In this document: positions 1-7,693 of the stretch, piece by piece
Layout of the letters: each line of letters starts with the position of its first letter
Numbering within the stretch: position 1 is the stretch's first letter
Source of the DNA: Chloroflexota bacterium
Lineage (GTDB): Bacteria; Chloroflexota; Anaerolineae; Promineifilales; Promineifilaceae
Reading direction: 5' to 3'
Assembly: GCA_024223125.1 (NCBI GenBank)
Contig: JAAEOP010000338.1
Coordinates: 1-24,617 of the forward strand
Length of the DNA stretch: 24,617 bases
Made by a program: the position numbers and the translations under genes
Notes under the pieces: generated by a model
Databases searched by the model: none
What the model saw: only the letters and a program-made list of their open reading frames with translations
Told to the model about the DNA's origin: nothing

Positions 1-142
1 TATCGAACAGGTCGGCAAAATGACGGCCGCGAGCCGGGTCTTCGTCGGCAATACCGATCATTTCGACACCGGGAATAGCCCGTAGATTTTGAATGTACGC
101 TTCGGCGTGGTGGTGGGCAAAACTTAATATCCCTATTTTCAT
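1..142 (-). CDS. Gfo/Idh/MocA-family oxidoreductase, N-terminal fragment (runs off the window)
   Basis: The reading frame from the ATG at 142 gives MKIGILSFAHHHAEAYIQNL followed by a second strand reading 'GVEMIGIADEDPARG'. This is the first beta-alpha-beta unit of a Rossmann fold as found in Gfo/Idh/MocA NAD(P)-dependent sugar oxidoreductases. Only 47 residues are inside the window; the frame is open at the edge, so the gene continues at lower coordinates. Its start overlaps the stop of the upstream oxidoreductase as ATGA, so the two are probably translationally coupled. The glycine motif is atypical (GILSFAHHH rather than GxGxxG), which is common in MocA-like paralogues of catabolic operons. 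The substrate is unknown; context suggests a sugar or polyol derivative. Confidence 0.75.
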   Translation of the reverse strand, partial: MKIGILSFAHHHAEAYIQNLRAIPGVEMIGIADEDPARGRHFADLFD

Positions 143-1149
143 GGCAGCGCCTCCGGGAAGGGTTGTAAATGGATAGGCTGGCCGGTTTGGGCCGATTCGA
201 TAGCTGCCAACGCGATTTGCAAGGCGGCTAACCCATCGGCGCCGTTGACAGGCACGGCCGTATCCTTTACCAGACAGTCATAAAACGCCTTAATCTCCGT
301 CGTGTACGGGTCTTCACTTAACGGACTGCCGGGCAGAGGCACGTCAGGAATCTCTTCATCTTGTTCCGGGCGCAGGTGCAGCTTGATGGCCGACATCTCT
401 TCCGAACTGTATTGCAGCCAACCATTGTCCCCGGCAATCTCAAAACGGGTGCGGAACAAGGGCGGCGGATAAGCCCACGACCCTTCCACATGGGAAATCG
501 CCCCGCTGCGGTGCGTAAGAATTGCTAGGCCGTGATCTACAGTGACTCCGGCAAAGCTGCTACTAATATTCTTGGCAAAAACCGTCGCCACATCCCCGGC
601 CACCCAACGGGCATAATCCAGATCGTGGATCATTAAATCCAGCATCATGCCACCCGATTTTTCAAATTCAACAAACCAATTGTCGGCCGCTTTTTTGGGC
701 TGGAATGTGCCTCGCGTCAGACGCAAGACGGCCGGTTTGCCAATCGCCCCCGCCTCTACTTGTGCTTTGGCCTGGGCGTATTCGGGGAAAAAGCGGACGA
801 CGTGAGCGACCATTAACTTGACTCCGGCTTCAGCAACGGCCGTGAGCATGTTTTGCGCTTGTGTCAGGGTGCGTGCCAGCGGTTTTTCACACAGGATATG
901 TTTTTTGGCGCTTGCGGCCGATAAAACCATTTCTTCATGCAGATGGGTGGGGGTACAGATGTCTACCACGTCCACATCCGCCAGCATGGAAGGTAAATCT
1001 GGATAAATTTGGGCTTGATATTGGGCAGCCAGAACGGAGCCAGTCACCTCATCTCTGGTCACAAATCCGGCAATTCTAGCGTTGGTGGCAGCCCAGGCGG
1101 CCGCATGGGTACTGCCCATGAATCCTGTGCCCACAATGCCAATACGCAT
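139..1149 (-). CDS. Gfo/Idh/MocA-family NAD(P)-dependent oxidoreductase
   Basis: A 336-residue protein, the usual length for this family. The N-terminal Rossmann fold carries GIVGTGFMG at residues 4-12, and the family motif EKP is at 88-90 (CEKPLA). The C-terminal part has the 'GGMMLDLMIHDLDY' stretch in which Asp and His line the active site of many members. Such enzymes oxidise or reduce sugars, inositols or their derivatives in the cytoplasm. I chose the ATG at 1149 because AGGAG lies seven bases before it; a GTG five codons upstream lies on top of that ribosome-binding site. The stop overlaps the next gene's start (ATGA). It lies downstream of a sugar ABC operon, so a role in breaking down the imported sugar is likely, but the exact substrate cannot be read. 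Confidence 0.88.
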   Translation of the reverse strand: MRIGIVGTGFMGSTHAAAWAATNARIAGFVTRDEVTGSVLAAQYQAQIYPDLPSMLADVDVVDICTPTHLHEEMVLSAASAKKHILCEKPLARTLTQAQNMLTAVAEAGVKLMVAHVVRFFPEYAQAKAQVEAGAIGKPAVLRLTRGTFQPKKAADNWFVEFEKSGGMMLDLMIHDLDYARWVAGDVATVFAKNISSSFAGVTVDHGLAILTHRSGAISHVEGSWAYPPPLFRTRFEIAGDNGWLQYSSEEMSAIKLHLRPEQDEEIPDVPLPGSPLSEDPYTTEIKAFYDCLVKDTAVPVNGADGLAALQIALAAIESAQTGQPIHLQPFPEALP

Positions 1150-1192
1150 AAGTTTTCTCCTCACATTCAGTAAGGCGATTTGCCAAATTGCC

Positions 1193-1972
1193 CTACAAAA
1201 TAGTGTCTAGGCAGGCCAGCCAGAAGGCGGTATATTCTGACCAGCAAATAAAGTTGCAGCCCCAATGCGGGGCCGGGTCGGACATATAGGCCAGTACCTT
1301 CCCTTGACCAAATGACCCGGTCGTAACCAGCGGATCACCGGTTTCTTTGACGGTTAGCAAGACATCGCTGCCAGGGCGGGGGTGGACTTTGTTGTAACCG
1401 AGGATAGGCGGGAAGGTGGCAAAATCAATGGTGGATAAGGGGGAGGATACGGCCGTATTCACTTCGGCCGTAAATCCTTCGGTGCTTTCGATGAGGTCTT
1501 CATAGTCCAGACATTGCACAGGCAATATTTCCCGCAAGCGGGTACGGTTCCAGCCACCTTTGCCCATCTCGCCGGTGAAGGAAAGCCAGCCGCCTAAAAA
1601 CATCAACCGTTTGCCAGCCAGCGCTGCTTCTACAGTTAGCCGCACCCGATCTGGAAAGGTGAGGATGGCCGTGCCAAATTTCGACCTGTCAAAAAAGCTG
1701 GGCGCCAACTGGAAATTCTTAGCCTCCACATCGCTGAAGATAATCACGTCGTACTCATCCAGGATGCGCTCGTACTCCCCTGGCCCTAATTTATAGAAAT
1801 CCCAGGCAGGCACGGACGTGACCTGGTGTTGGTGGCTGGATTCGAGGGCGTCTTTGAGGTAACGGCCGTAATCATACATATCCAGCCCTTTGTACGCATA
1901 ATTAAACGGCGTCTCGGCAAATACCGGTCCCAAACTAAGCGCCCAATCGCCCACATAATAAATCTTTGCCAT
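1193..1972 (-). CDS. Putative glutamine-amidotransferase-like (GATase1_like) protein
   Basis: A 259-residue soluble protein without signal peptide or membrane segment. It begins MAKIYYVGDWALSLGPVF and carries 'DEYDVIIFSDVEAKNF' and 'KRLMFLGGWLSFTGEMGKGG', the pattern I associate with the PF07090 group (class-I-GATase fold, often found beside sugar dehydrogenases and ThuA-like proteins). No nucleophilic Cys is visible at the GGWLSF turn, so normal glutaminase chemistry is doubtful; these proteins are usually of unknown function. It lies between the ABC permeases and the two oxidoreductases, on the same strand, but after a gap of 160 bases containing strong hairpins, so it may have its own transcript. 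The ribosome-binding site is weak (AAGAA six bases before ATG). Confidence 0.7.
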   Translation of the reverse strand: MAKIYYVGDWALSLGPVFAETPFNYAYKGLDMYDYGRYLKDALESSHQHQVTSVPAWDFYKLGPGEYERILDEYDVIIFSDVEAKNFQLAPSFFDRSKFGTAILTFPDRVRLTVEAALAGKRLMFLGGWLSFTGEMGKGGWNRTRLREILPVQCLDYEDLIESTEGFTAEVNTAVSSPLSTIDFATFPPILGYNKVHPRPGSDVLLTVKETGDPLVTTGSFGQGKVLAYMSDPAPHWGCNFICWSEYTAFWLACLDTIL

Positions 1973-2000
1973 AATTCTTGAGCCTAAAAAATTTCGTCTA

Positions 2001-2101
2001 AGGCTTTTTCAAAAATTAAATGATCCTACCCGTTTTGAAAAAGCCTCCAGCCAATTCCCGAAATGACATCAATTCGGGATCATTATTTTCTGGAATTGGC
2101 C
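2001..2101 (-). terminator. Pair of strong hairpins after the permease operon
   Basis: This fills the gap between the last permease (stop 2133) and the GATase-like gene. Hairpin one is AGGCTTTTTCAAAA at 2001-2014 against its exact complement at 2033-2046, a perfect 14-bp stem with an 18-base loop. Hairpin two is GCCAATTCC (2050-2058) against 2092-2100, with a second stem TCCCGAA/TTCGGGA nested inside (2056-2062 and 2073-2079). Read on the minus strand they come directly after the permease stop, so termination or 3'-end protection is a natural role. Neither is followed by a clean U-tract, so they may equally be dispersed palindromic repeats. Their position is certain; their function is inferred. 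Confidence 0.55.
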
Positions 2102-2132
2102 TAATTCGTCTGATTCGTGGCAAAAAAGGATT

Positions 2133-2975
2133 TTACTTCACCGCCCCGGCCGTAATCCCGCGAATCAACTGCCGCGAGAAAATCAGATACAAAATCAAAA
2201 TGGGAATCATCGCCAGCGTCAGCGATGCTAAAACTGCATTCCAGTCGCTCACAAACTGACCTAAAAACTGCTGCGCCCCCAGTGTCACCGTCTTCGTTTT
2301 CTCGCCTGGCGCCAAAATCAACGGAAACCAAAGGTCGTTCCAAATAGGGATCATCACAAACACCGCCACCGTCGCAATTGCCGGACGAACAATAGGCAGT
2401 ATCAGCCCAAAAATACGGTACTCGGTGGCGCCGTCCACCCGCGCCGCTTCCTTCAACTCACGCGGCACTTGGGCCATAAAATTTTGCAAGACAAAAATCG
2501 TCAATGGCAGCCCTTGCGCTACATAAACCAAAATCAAAGCTGTCAGGGTATTTACTAACCCTAGCGACGAGATTAGTCGCAAAATACCCACCGTTCCTAG
2601 TCGAATCGGAATCATAATGCCCAACGCTAGGTAAACGCCCAACAATGCGTTGCCTGGAAACGAATATTCTGACAAGGCAAAAGCCGCCATCGCTCCCACC
2701 AACAAGACCAGAAAAATAGACACCACTGTTACCGTCAGGCTGTTAGCAAAATAGAGAGGAAATCCGGCTCGTTCCCAAACTGTTACATACCCTTCCAGGC
2801 TAAACGTTTCCGGCGTTGGAAACATTACCGGGTTGTCAAAAATCGCCTTTCGCGCTTTGAACGAGTTGATAATAACCAACAAGATTGGGAACAGGGCAAT
2901 GACCAGGTAGGTTAACAAAATAGTGTGGGGGACAATCGATTCGCTAAACTGTCGTTGTAACTTTTTCACACGCAT
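2133..2975 (-). CDS. Carbohydrate ABC transporter permease, MalG/UgpE type
   Basis: A 280-residue integral membrane protein with six hydrophobic segments, the normal size for the second permease of a CUT1 sugar importer. The EAA loop that docks on the ATPase is clear in the last third: EAARVDGATEYRIFGLILP. The end 'FSRQLIRGITAGAVK' is the typical C-terminus of MalG/UgpE proteins. It starts three bases after the first permease stops; GAGG, formed by the last codons of that gene, serves as its ribosome-binding site, so the pair is co-translated and should form the heterodimeric channel. No ATP-binding subunit is encoded nearby, as is common where one ATPase serves several CUT1 systems. The sugar is not identifiable. 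Confidence 0.93.
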   Translation of the reverse strand: MRVKKLQRQFSESIVPHTILLTYLVIALFPILLVIINSFKARKAIFDNPVMFPTPETFSLEGYVTVWERAGFPLYFANSLTVTVVSIFLVLLVGAMAAFALSEYSFPGNALLGVYLALGIMIPIRLGTVGILRLISSLGLVNTLTALILVYVAQGLPLTIFVLQNFMAQVPRELKEAARVDGATEYRIFGLILPIVRPAIATVAVFVMIPIWNDLWFPLILAPGEKTKTVTLGAQQFLGQFVSDWNAVLASLTLAMIPILILYLIFSRQLIRGITAGAVK

Positions 2976-2978
2976 AAT

Positions 2979-3911
2979 TTATACCTCATACGTTTGGATG
3001 CGGCGTTGCCAACCAACCAAATAAAGGATAACGCCCATTAAAATGATCAGCAGCATCATCGCCGCCACCGTTGCCCCCATCTCCTGGTTGCCCAACTGTA
3101 ACTGTTGCCCGAAGAAGGTGCGGAAAAAGAGTGATCCCATGATGTCAGTAGAGAAATTCGGCCCGGCCAATGCCCCCTTGACAGTGTAAATAAGGTCAAA
3201 GGCGTTGAAATTGCCTACAAACGTTAGAATGGTCACGATGCCTACCGTTGGCAGGATGAGGGGAAACTTGATACGCCAGAAAACTGTCCAGGCGGAGGCG
3301 CCATCCACATAAGCCGCTTCCACCAATTCGTCGGGAATGCCCAAAAGTGCGGCATAAAAGAGCAGCATGGGAATGCCCACAAACTGCCAGACGGAAATAA
3401 GCGCGAGGGTGGGCAGAGCTGTGCTTTCCAGTCCCAGCCAGGGTTGGAACAGATGCTCAATGCCAAAAATAGTCATGAATCCTTCTGACACGCCCCATAG
3501 CGGGCTTAGAATAAGCTGCCAGATAAAACCAATGATGACGACAGACAGCATGGTTGGTATGAACAGGAGGGTGCGATAGGCGCTTGTCCAGCGCAGTGTA
3601 CGGCGGCTCAAGAGCGCGGCCAACAGCAACCCAATGGAATTTTGCACCAGCATATGAATGATGAAAAAGACGAAATTGTTTTTTAACGCGCCCCAAAAAC
3701 GCACTGACCATAAGTCATTGGTGAAAAGGGTTTTGTAATTCTCAAATCCAATAAATCCCCCGGTTTCATTAGAGATAAAGCTTAGACGCAATGAGTCTAT
3801 TAGAGGATAAATCATAAACAGGGTGTAGATAAGAACGGCGGGTGCAAGGAAAACGATGATGTGGGTGGGAAAAGGTTTCCGCTTTTTAGGACGAGGTGGC
3901 GAAACTTGCAT
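2979..3911 (-). CDS. Carbohydrate ABC transporter permease, MalF/UgpA type
   Basis: A 310-residue membrane protein beginning with a basic cytoplasmic tail (RPKKRKPFPTHI) and then a transmembrane helix 'FLAPAVLIYTLFMIYPLIDS', the standard opening of CUT1 first permeases. The EAA loop is EAAYVDGASAWTVFWRIKFP. It pairs with the following MalG-type subunit. GGAG eight bases before the ATG at 3911 supports the start. Between it and the upstream binding-protein gene is a 70-base gap holding a perfect 15-bp stem hairpin (3934-3966), which could lower permease expression relative to the binding protein. Confidence 0.93.
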   Translation of the reverse strand: MQVSPPRPKKRKPFPTHIIVFLAPAVLIYTLFMIYPLIDSLRLSFISNETGGFIGFENYKTLFTNDLWSVRFWGALKNNFVFFIIHMLVQNSIGLLLAALLSRRTLRWTSAYRTLLFIPTMLSVVIIGFIWQLILSPLWGVSEGFMTIFGIEHLFQPWLGLESTALPTLALISVWQFVGIPMLLFYAALLGIPDELVEAAYVDGASAWTVFWRIKFPLILPTVGIVTILTFVGNFNAFDLIYTVKGALAGPNFSTDIMGSLFFRTFFGQQLQLGNQEMGATVAAMMLLIILMGVILYLVGWQRRIQTYEV

Positions 3912-3933
3912 AGAATATCTCCAATTTGGGAGT

Positions 3934-3966
3934 AGGAACCAGGTTTCTTTGAGAAACCTGGTTCCT
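3934..3966. repeat. Perfect 15-bp inverted repeat inside the sugar operon
   Basis: AGGAACCAGGTTTCT at 3934-3948 is followed by TTG and then its exact reverse complement at 3952-3966. Each arm is also close to self-complementary (AGGAACC-A-GGTTTCT with one wobble pair), so one long hairpin or two short ones can form. It lies between the binding-protein stop (3982) and the permease start (3911). It could be a partial terminator or mRNA stabiliser, or a dispersed REP/BIME-like element; the structure is certain and the role is inferred. Confidence 0.8.
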
Positions 3967-3981
3967 GATAACGTCAGTTCT

Positions 3982-6567
3982 TTACGGAGTATACCAGGAG
4001 TCTAATCCTTCTTGAAGTTGTTGCCCCGCTTCTTCGGGGGTGATGTCGCCGTTGACGACCTGCGCGCTGACGCGCCACAGCTCATTTTCCAAGTTGGGTT
4101 CGCCGCGCGATAAAATTTGGTAGGAGTTGCGGATGGTGGAACTGCACTCGCCACGCCAATTTACAAATTCTTGGGCCAACGTATCTTCTAGCTGTACCGG
4201 GGTGTCGGATAGAGAGAAGAAGCCGGGCAAGGCGTTGCTGTACAATCCCGCAAATTCTGGCGAGGCGACCCAATTGAGGAAAGCTCTGGCGGCGTCGCCG
4301 TTTTCGGTGGCGGCATTCATACCCAGAGCGATGTCGGTATGGTCGCTGATGTAGCAGTCGTCGCCGGCATTGGCAACGGGCGGCTTGAACGCGCCCAAAG
4401 CGAAGTCGGCTTGATCATTGAAGAGGGAGATGTCCCAGGAACCAGCGGGGTAAATCGCGGCCTGCCCGAGTGTGAACAGATTTTGCGAGTCGGGGTAGGT
4501 TTGGGCTTGGAAGCCGCTGGGCAGGTAATCGCCCCAACGGGCTAATTGTTCAAAGACAGCGATGTATTCGGAGTCGGTGAGTTTGCTGTCGCCGCTGATG
4601 AGAGCAAGACGGCCGTCTTCGCCCATCCAGTAATTTGGTCCCACATTTTGGAAACCCATCGTCGCCGCTTCCCATTGATCGGCCGTGCCCATGTCCAATG
4701 GGGTGTAACCGGCCGCTTCGATAGCATCGAGGGTGGCAAAGAAGTCGTCCACCGTTTCCGGCGCCGAGACACCCGCTTCGTCAAAGATTTCCTGGTTATA
4801 GATGAAGCCGTGAATGACAGAAGCCATCGGCACACAAAAAGCGTCGGACCCATCGTCTGTTACCCAGGCGCTTTTGGCGACAGAGCCGAAGTTGCCCATG
4901 CCTTCCAAATCGTTCAGAGAGGCCAGGTAGCCGGCGTCAAAGAGAGCCAGCGAAGCGTCGAAGGGACGGCAGGTGATGAGATCGCCAGCCGTACCGCCTT
5001 CCAGTTTGGTGTTCAAAGCGCCGTTGTATTCGGCGGGAGCGGTGGGGGCAAAGATAATCTCGATGTTGGGGTAATGCTGGTTGAAAGCGGGAATAATTAC
5101 ATCCTGCCAGATAATGAGGTCGTCGTTACGCCAACTCTCGATGGTCAGTGTGCCTTCCATATTGGGGTCGGCCTCAGAAACGACCATTTCCGCCACTTCA
5201 CTCGCCTCTGCGCCTGGGGTGTACCAGGTATCCAAACCATCTTGCAACTGCTGACCCGCCTCTTCGGGGGTGATGTCACCGTTGATGACCTGTGCGCTGA
5301 CGCGCCACAGTTCATTTTCCAGGTTAGGTTCGCCACGCGATAAAATCTGGTAAGAGTTACGGATAGTGGAATCACATTCACCGCGCCAGCTTACAAATTC
5401 TTGGGCGATGGGATCGTCAATCGAAACTTCCGCATTAGACAAGGAGAAGAAGCCGGGTAGGGCATTGCTGTAGAGGGAAGCAAAGTCGGCCGAGGCCATC
5501 CAGTTGAGGAAGGTTTTGGCCGCTTCGGGATTTGGCGTGGCCTCGTTGATGCCCAGAGCGATGTCGGTGTGGTCGCTGATGTAGCAAGGATCGCCAGCGT
5601 TGGCGACGGGCGGTTTGAAGGCGCCCAGTTCAAAATCGGCCTGATCGTTGAAGAGGGAGATGTCCCAAGAGCCGGCCGGGTAAACGGCCGCTTGGCCTAA
5701 CGTGAACAGATTTTGTGAATCGGGATAGGTTTGAGCTTCAAAGCCGTTGGGCAAGAAATTGCCCCAGGAGGCCAATTGCTCAAATACAGCGATATATTCG
5801 GGATCGGTCAATTTGGCTTCGCCGCTGATGAGAGCGAGACGGCCGTCTTCCCCCAGCCAATAATTCGGCCCCACATTTTGGAAGCCCATCGTGGCTGCTT
5901 CCCATTGATCGGCCGTGCCCATGTCTAATGGCGCATATTCGCCGGCGTCTTCGATAGTTTCCAACAAGGCGAAGAAATCGTTGACGGTTTCCGGTTCGGT
6001 CAGGCCATATTCATCAAAGATGGCTTTGTTGTAGATGAAACCGTGAATGACGGAAGCCATGGGCACACAGAAAACGTCGGCGCCGTCATCGGTGATCCAG
6101 GCGCTTTTAGCCACGGAGCCAAAATTGTTCATCCCTTCCAGGTCATTGAGCGAGGCCAGATGACCAGCGTCGAACAAGGCCAGGGAAGCATCAAAGGGGC
6201 GGCAGGTGATGAGGTCGCCAGCCGTGCCGCCTTCCAGTTTGGTATTCAAAGCACCGTTATACTCGGCGGGTGCGGTGGGGGCAAAGATAATTTCGATGTT
6301 GGGATACTCTTCATTAAAGGCGGGGATGATGACATCCTGCCAAATGGTCAGGTCATCATTACGCCAGCTTTCGATGGTGAGGGTGACTTCTTCAGTCGAG
6401 GCTTCTGCGCTTGTTTCCGCGGGGGCTTCTTCGCCCGAATCCGCGGAGGATTCCTCTTGCGGCGTTTCCGGATCAGCTTCTGGGGTGTCTGAGTCACTGC
6501 TGCCACCACAAGCGGCCAGAAGCAGGGCTAACACAATTAATAAAACTAAATACATTTTCTTTGACAT
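3982..6567 (-). CDS. Sugar ABC substrate-binding lipoprotein with two fused, tandem binding domains
   Basis: An 861-residue protein, about twice the normal length of a CUT1 solute-binding protein. Residues 1-20 are a lipoprotein signal (KKMYLVLLIVLALLLAAC, lipidated Cys20), followed by an acidic Ser/Glu/Thr-rich linker. Domain A covers about residues 50-442 and domain B about 463-861. Each starts LTIESWRNDDL, contains 'KLEGGTAGDLITCRPFDASL' and ends W-Y-T-P, and they are close to 90% identical by eye. A linker of about 21 residues (GAEASEVAEMVVSEADP...) joins them; only the first copy has a signal. The start is the ATG at 6567 with AGGAG ten bases upstream; the open frame before it has no support and would hide the signal peptide. 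It is the first transport gene, followed by the two permeases, and should capture the sugar at the cell surface. Confidence 0.93.
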   Translation of the reverse strand: MSKKMYLVLLIVLALLLAACGGSSDSDTPEADPETPQEESSADSGEEAPAETSAEASTEEVTLTIESWRNDDLTIWQDVIIPAFNEEYPNIEIIFAPTAPAEYNGALNTKLEGGTAGDLITCRPFDASLALFDAGHLASLNDLEGMNNFGSVAKSAWITDDGADVFCVPMASVIHGFIYNKAIFDEYGLTEPETVNDFFALLETIEDAGEYAPLDMGTADQWEAATMGFQNVGPNYWLGEDGRLALISGEAKLTDPEYIAVFEQLASWGNFLPNGFEAQTYPDSQNLFTLGQAAVYPAGSWDISLFNDQADFELGAFKPPVANAGDPCYISDHTDIALGINEATPNPEAAKTFLNWMASADFASLYSNALPGFFSLSNAEVSIDDPIAQEFVSWRGECDSTIRNSYQILSRGEPNLENELWRVSAQVINGDITPEEAGQQLQDGLDTWYTPGAEASEVAEMVVSEADPNMEGTLTIESWRNDDLIIWQDVIIPAFNQHYPNIEIIFAPTAPAEYNGALNTKLEGGTAGDLITCRPFDASLALFDAGYLASLNDLEGMGNFGSVAKSAWVTDDGSDAFCVPMASVIHGFIYNQEIFDEAGVSAPETVDDFFATLDAIEAAGYTPLDMGTADQWEAATMGFQNVGPNYWMGEDGRLALISGDSKLTDSEYIAVFEQLARWGDYLPSGFQAQTYPDSQNLFTLGQAAIYPAGSWDISLFNDQADFALGAFKPPVANAGDDCYISDHTDIALGMNAATENGDAARAFLNWVASPEFAGLYSNALPGFFSLSDTPVQLEDTLAQEFVNWRGECSSTIRNSYQILSRGEPNLENELWRVSAQVVNGDITPEEAGQQLQEGLDSWYTP
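3985..6389 (-). repeat. Intragenic tandem duplication (two copies of about 1.17 kb)
   Basis: Copy A spans about 5215-6389 and copy B about 3985-5153. The offset is 1233 bases at the start of the domain and 1230 at its end, because copy A has one extra codon (EDAGEYAPLD versus EAAGYTPLD). The 61 bases between (5154-5214) encode the linker. The copies differ at many synonymous sites, for instance across 4110-4190 versus 5340-5420, so this is an established duplication and not a sequencing or assembly echo. Confidence 0.93.
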
Positions 6568-6586
6568 TATGATTCTTCTCCTTGCT

Positions 6587-6624
6587 AAATTTAGGGTAAC
6601 TAAATTTGTGCTGTTTTTGCACAA
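6587..6624 (-). promoter_or_regulatory. Two abutting inverted repeats in the leader of the binding-protein gene (candidate operator)
   Basis: A perfect 8-bp inverted repeat, AAATTTAG-GGTAA-CTAAATTT, lies at 6587-6607. It shares two bases with a second one, TTGTGC-TGTTTTT-GCACAA, at 6606-6624. Both are just upstream of the ribosome-binding site of the binding-protein gene (ATG 6567) and just downstream of the promoter candidate at 6633-6661. That is the place for a repressor site, and a ROK repressor is encoded two genes upstream. An RNA-level role (tandem hairpins in the leader) is the alternative. Confidence 0.5.
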
Positions 6625-6632
6625 TTCACATT

Positions 6633-6661
6633 GATATAAAAAGATGTTGTTGTTTTGTTTA
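6633..6661 (-). promoter_or_regulatory. Possible promoter for the binding-protein/permease genes
   Basis: On the minus strand TAAACA (6656-6661) and TATATC (6633-6638) are 17 bases apart, four of six consensus matches each. Transcription would begin near 6626, giving a leader of about 60 bases that contains the two inverted repeats at 6587-6624. The match is modest; it is offered because it fits the spacing and because the gap to the upstream kinase is long enough for a separate promoter. Confidence 0.3.
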
Positions 6662-6699
6662 GCATCACCTCCAATGTAAATAGGTTTGTAATGTGTAAA

Positions 6700-6713
6700 C
6701 GGGCTAAAGCCCG
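6700..6713. repeat. Short GC-rich palindrome between kinase and binding-protein genes
   Basis: CGGGCT-AA-AGCCCG forms a 6-bp GC-rich stem 15 bases after the kinase stop codon on the minus strand, followed there by TTTACA. It could weakly terminate the regulator-kinase transcript. The longer context (GTAGTGCGGGCTTTAGCCCG on the minus strand) resembles extragenic palindromes that I recall from other Chloroflexota genomes. Confidence 0.5.
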
Positions 6714-6727
6714 CACTACGAACTTTT

Positions 6728-7693
6728 TTATACGATAGCCTGATTGGGGGTATACCAGACCAGGCATGAAGCCCCAATGGCGCTGGAAGCTAGTTTGGAC
6801 GGAACAATTTCTAATGATTCCTGATTGCTGCGTAATACTTGCTGACGTAGAACGTCTCGCACGCCGGGTAGGAGCAGGTTGAATGCTTCTTTACCAAAAC
6901 CGCCACCAATGACGATGCGCTGGGAATTTAAAATGATGGCGTACATAGCGATGATCTGGCCTAACCAGCAAGCGGTCTTCTGGATAACGGCCGCAGCCAA
7001 GCTATCCCCTCTTTCTGCCGCCACAATAATTTGCCGGGAGGTCAGATCGGCCGAGTCTGTTAACGTTGTCGGATACCTATCGCTAGTCAGTAAATCCCGC
7101 GCTTGGTTCACCACCCCGGTACCGGAGACAACCGTTTCTGCGCAGCCATGCAGACCGCAATTACATAATCGGCCGTGGGGGTCCAATGACAAATGGCCGA
7201 TTTCCGAAGCGTGATTATTCATTCCGGTGACCAACTGCCCGTTCACAATGATGCCGCCGCCCAGTCCGGAACCAATCCCCAGGTAGACAAAGTTGCGGCA
7301 GCCCTGACCGGCGCCAAAATACGCTTCACCCAGCACTTCTGCATACGCATCCCGATGAATATAAACGGGCAAATCGTTGTCTAACCGACTTTGAATGTTG
7401 GCTGCCAGAGGTATGTCCAGCCAATCTAAATTGACAGCTTCACGCACGATGCCAGCCTCTGGGTCAACCAATCCCGGCGAACCGATACCGATGCCGGTAA
7501 CGGCCGTATCTCCCTGGACCAGGAGTTCGTTGACCATCGTCACAATCGTATCCATGACAACGGCCGTGCCCTGCTGCCTGTTCGTGGGGCGACGGCTGGT
7601 GGCTTGTACCTCACCCCGGCGGCTGACTAAAGCGGCGGCAATTTTGGTGGCGCCGACATCTACGCCAATGGCTAACAGTTCACGGCCGTCCAT
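6728..7693 (-). CDS. ROK-family sugar kinase
   Basis: About 321 residues, normal for ROK kinases (ATP-dependent phosphorylation of a hexose in the cytoplasm). Numbered from the alternative GTG at 7696, the N-terminal phosphate loop is GVDVGATK (11-18), the catalytic Asp is D116 (HRDAYAEVLGE), and the ROK signature with the zinc ligands is H168, C178, C180 and C185 (GHLSLDPHGRLCNCGLHGC). The residue before the catalytic Asp, usually Asn and a sugar contact, is Arg here, so the substrate may not be plain glucose. The ATG at 7693 overlaps the regulator stop (TGATG); the GTG at 7696 would overlap it by four bases. Either way the two ROK genes are coupled. It probably traps the sugar delivered by the ABC transporter next door. 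Confidence 0.9.
   Translation of the reverse strand: MDGRELLAIGVDVGATKIAAALVSRRGEVQATSRRPTNRQQGTAVVMDTIVTMVNELLVQGDTAVTGIGIGSPGLVDPEAGIVREAVNLDWLDIPLAANIQSRLDNDLPVYIHRDAYAEVLGEAYFGAGQGCRNFVYLGIGSGLGGGIIVNGQLVTGMNNHASEIGHLSLDPHGRLCNCGLHGCAETVVSGTGVVNQARDLLTSDRYPTTLTDSADLTSRQIIVAAERGDSLAAAVIQKTACWLGQIIAMYAIILNSQRIVIGGGFGKEAFNLLLPGVRDVLRQQVLRSNQESLEIVPSKLASSAIGASCLVWYTPNQAIV

Noticed and set aside
4546..5343. 265-residue open frame on the plus strand
   Set aside because: It is antisense to the duplicated binding protein; the same shadow recurs in the other copy (5731-6492), as expected from duplicated DNA, not from two genes.
3982..6567. Idea that the doubled binding protein is an assembly artefact
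   Set aside because: The copies differ at many synonymous positions and by one codon, and a unique linker joins them; an artefact would give identical copies.
6568..6777. 70-residue upstream extension of the binding protein
   Set aside because: It would bury the lipoprotein signal, overlap the kinase gene end and lacks a ribosome-binding site; the ATG at 6567 has AGGAG.
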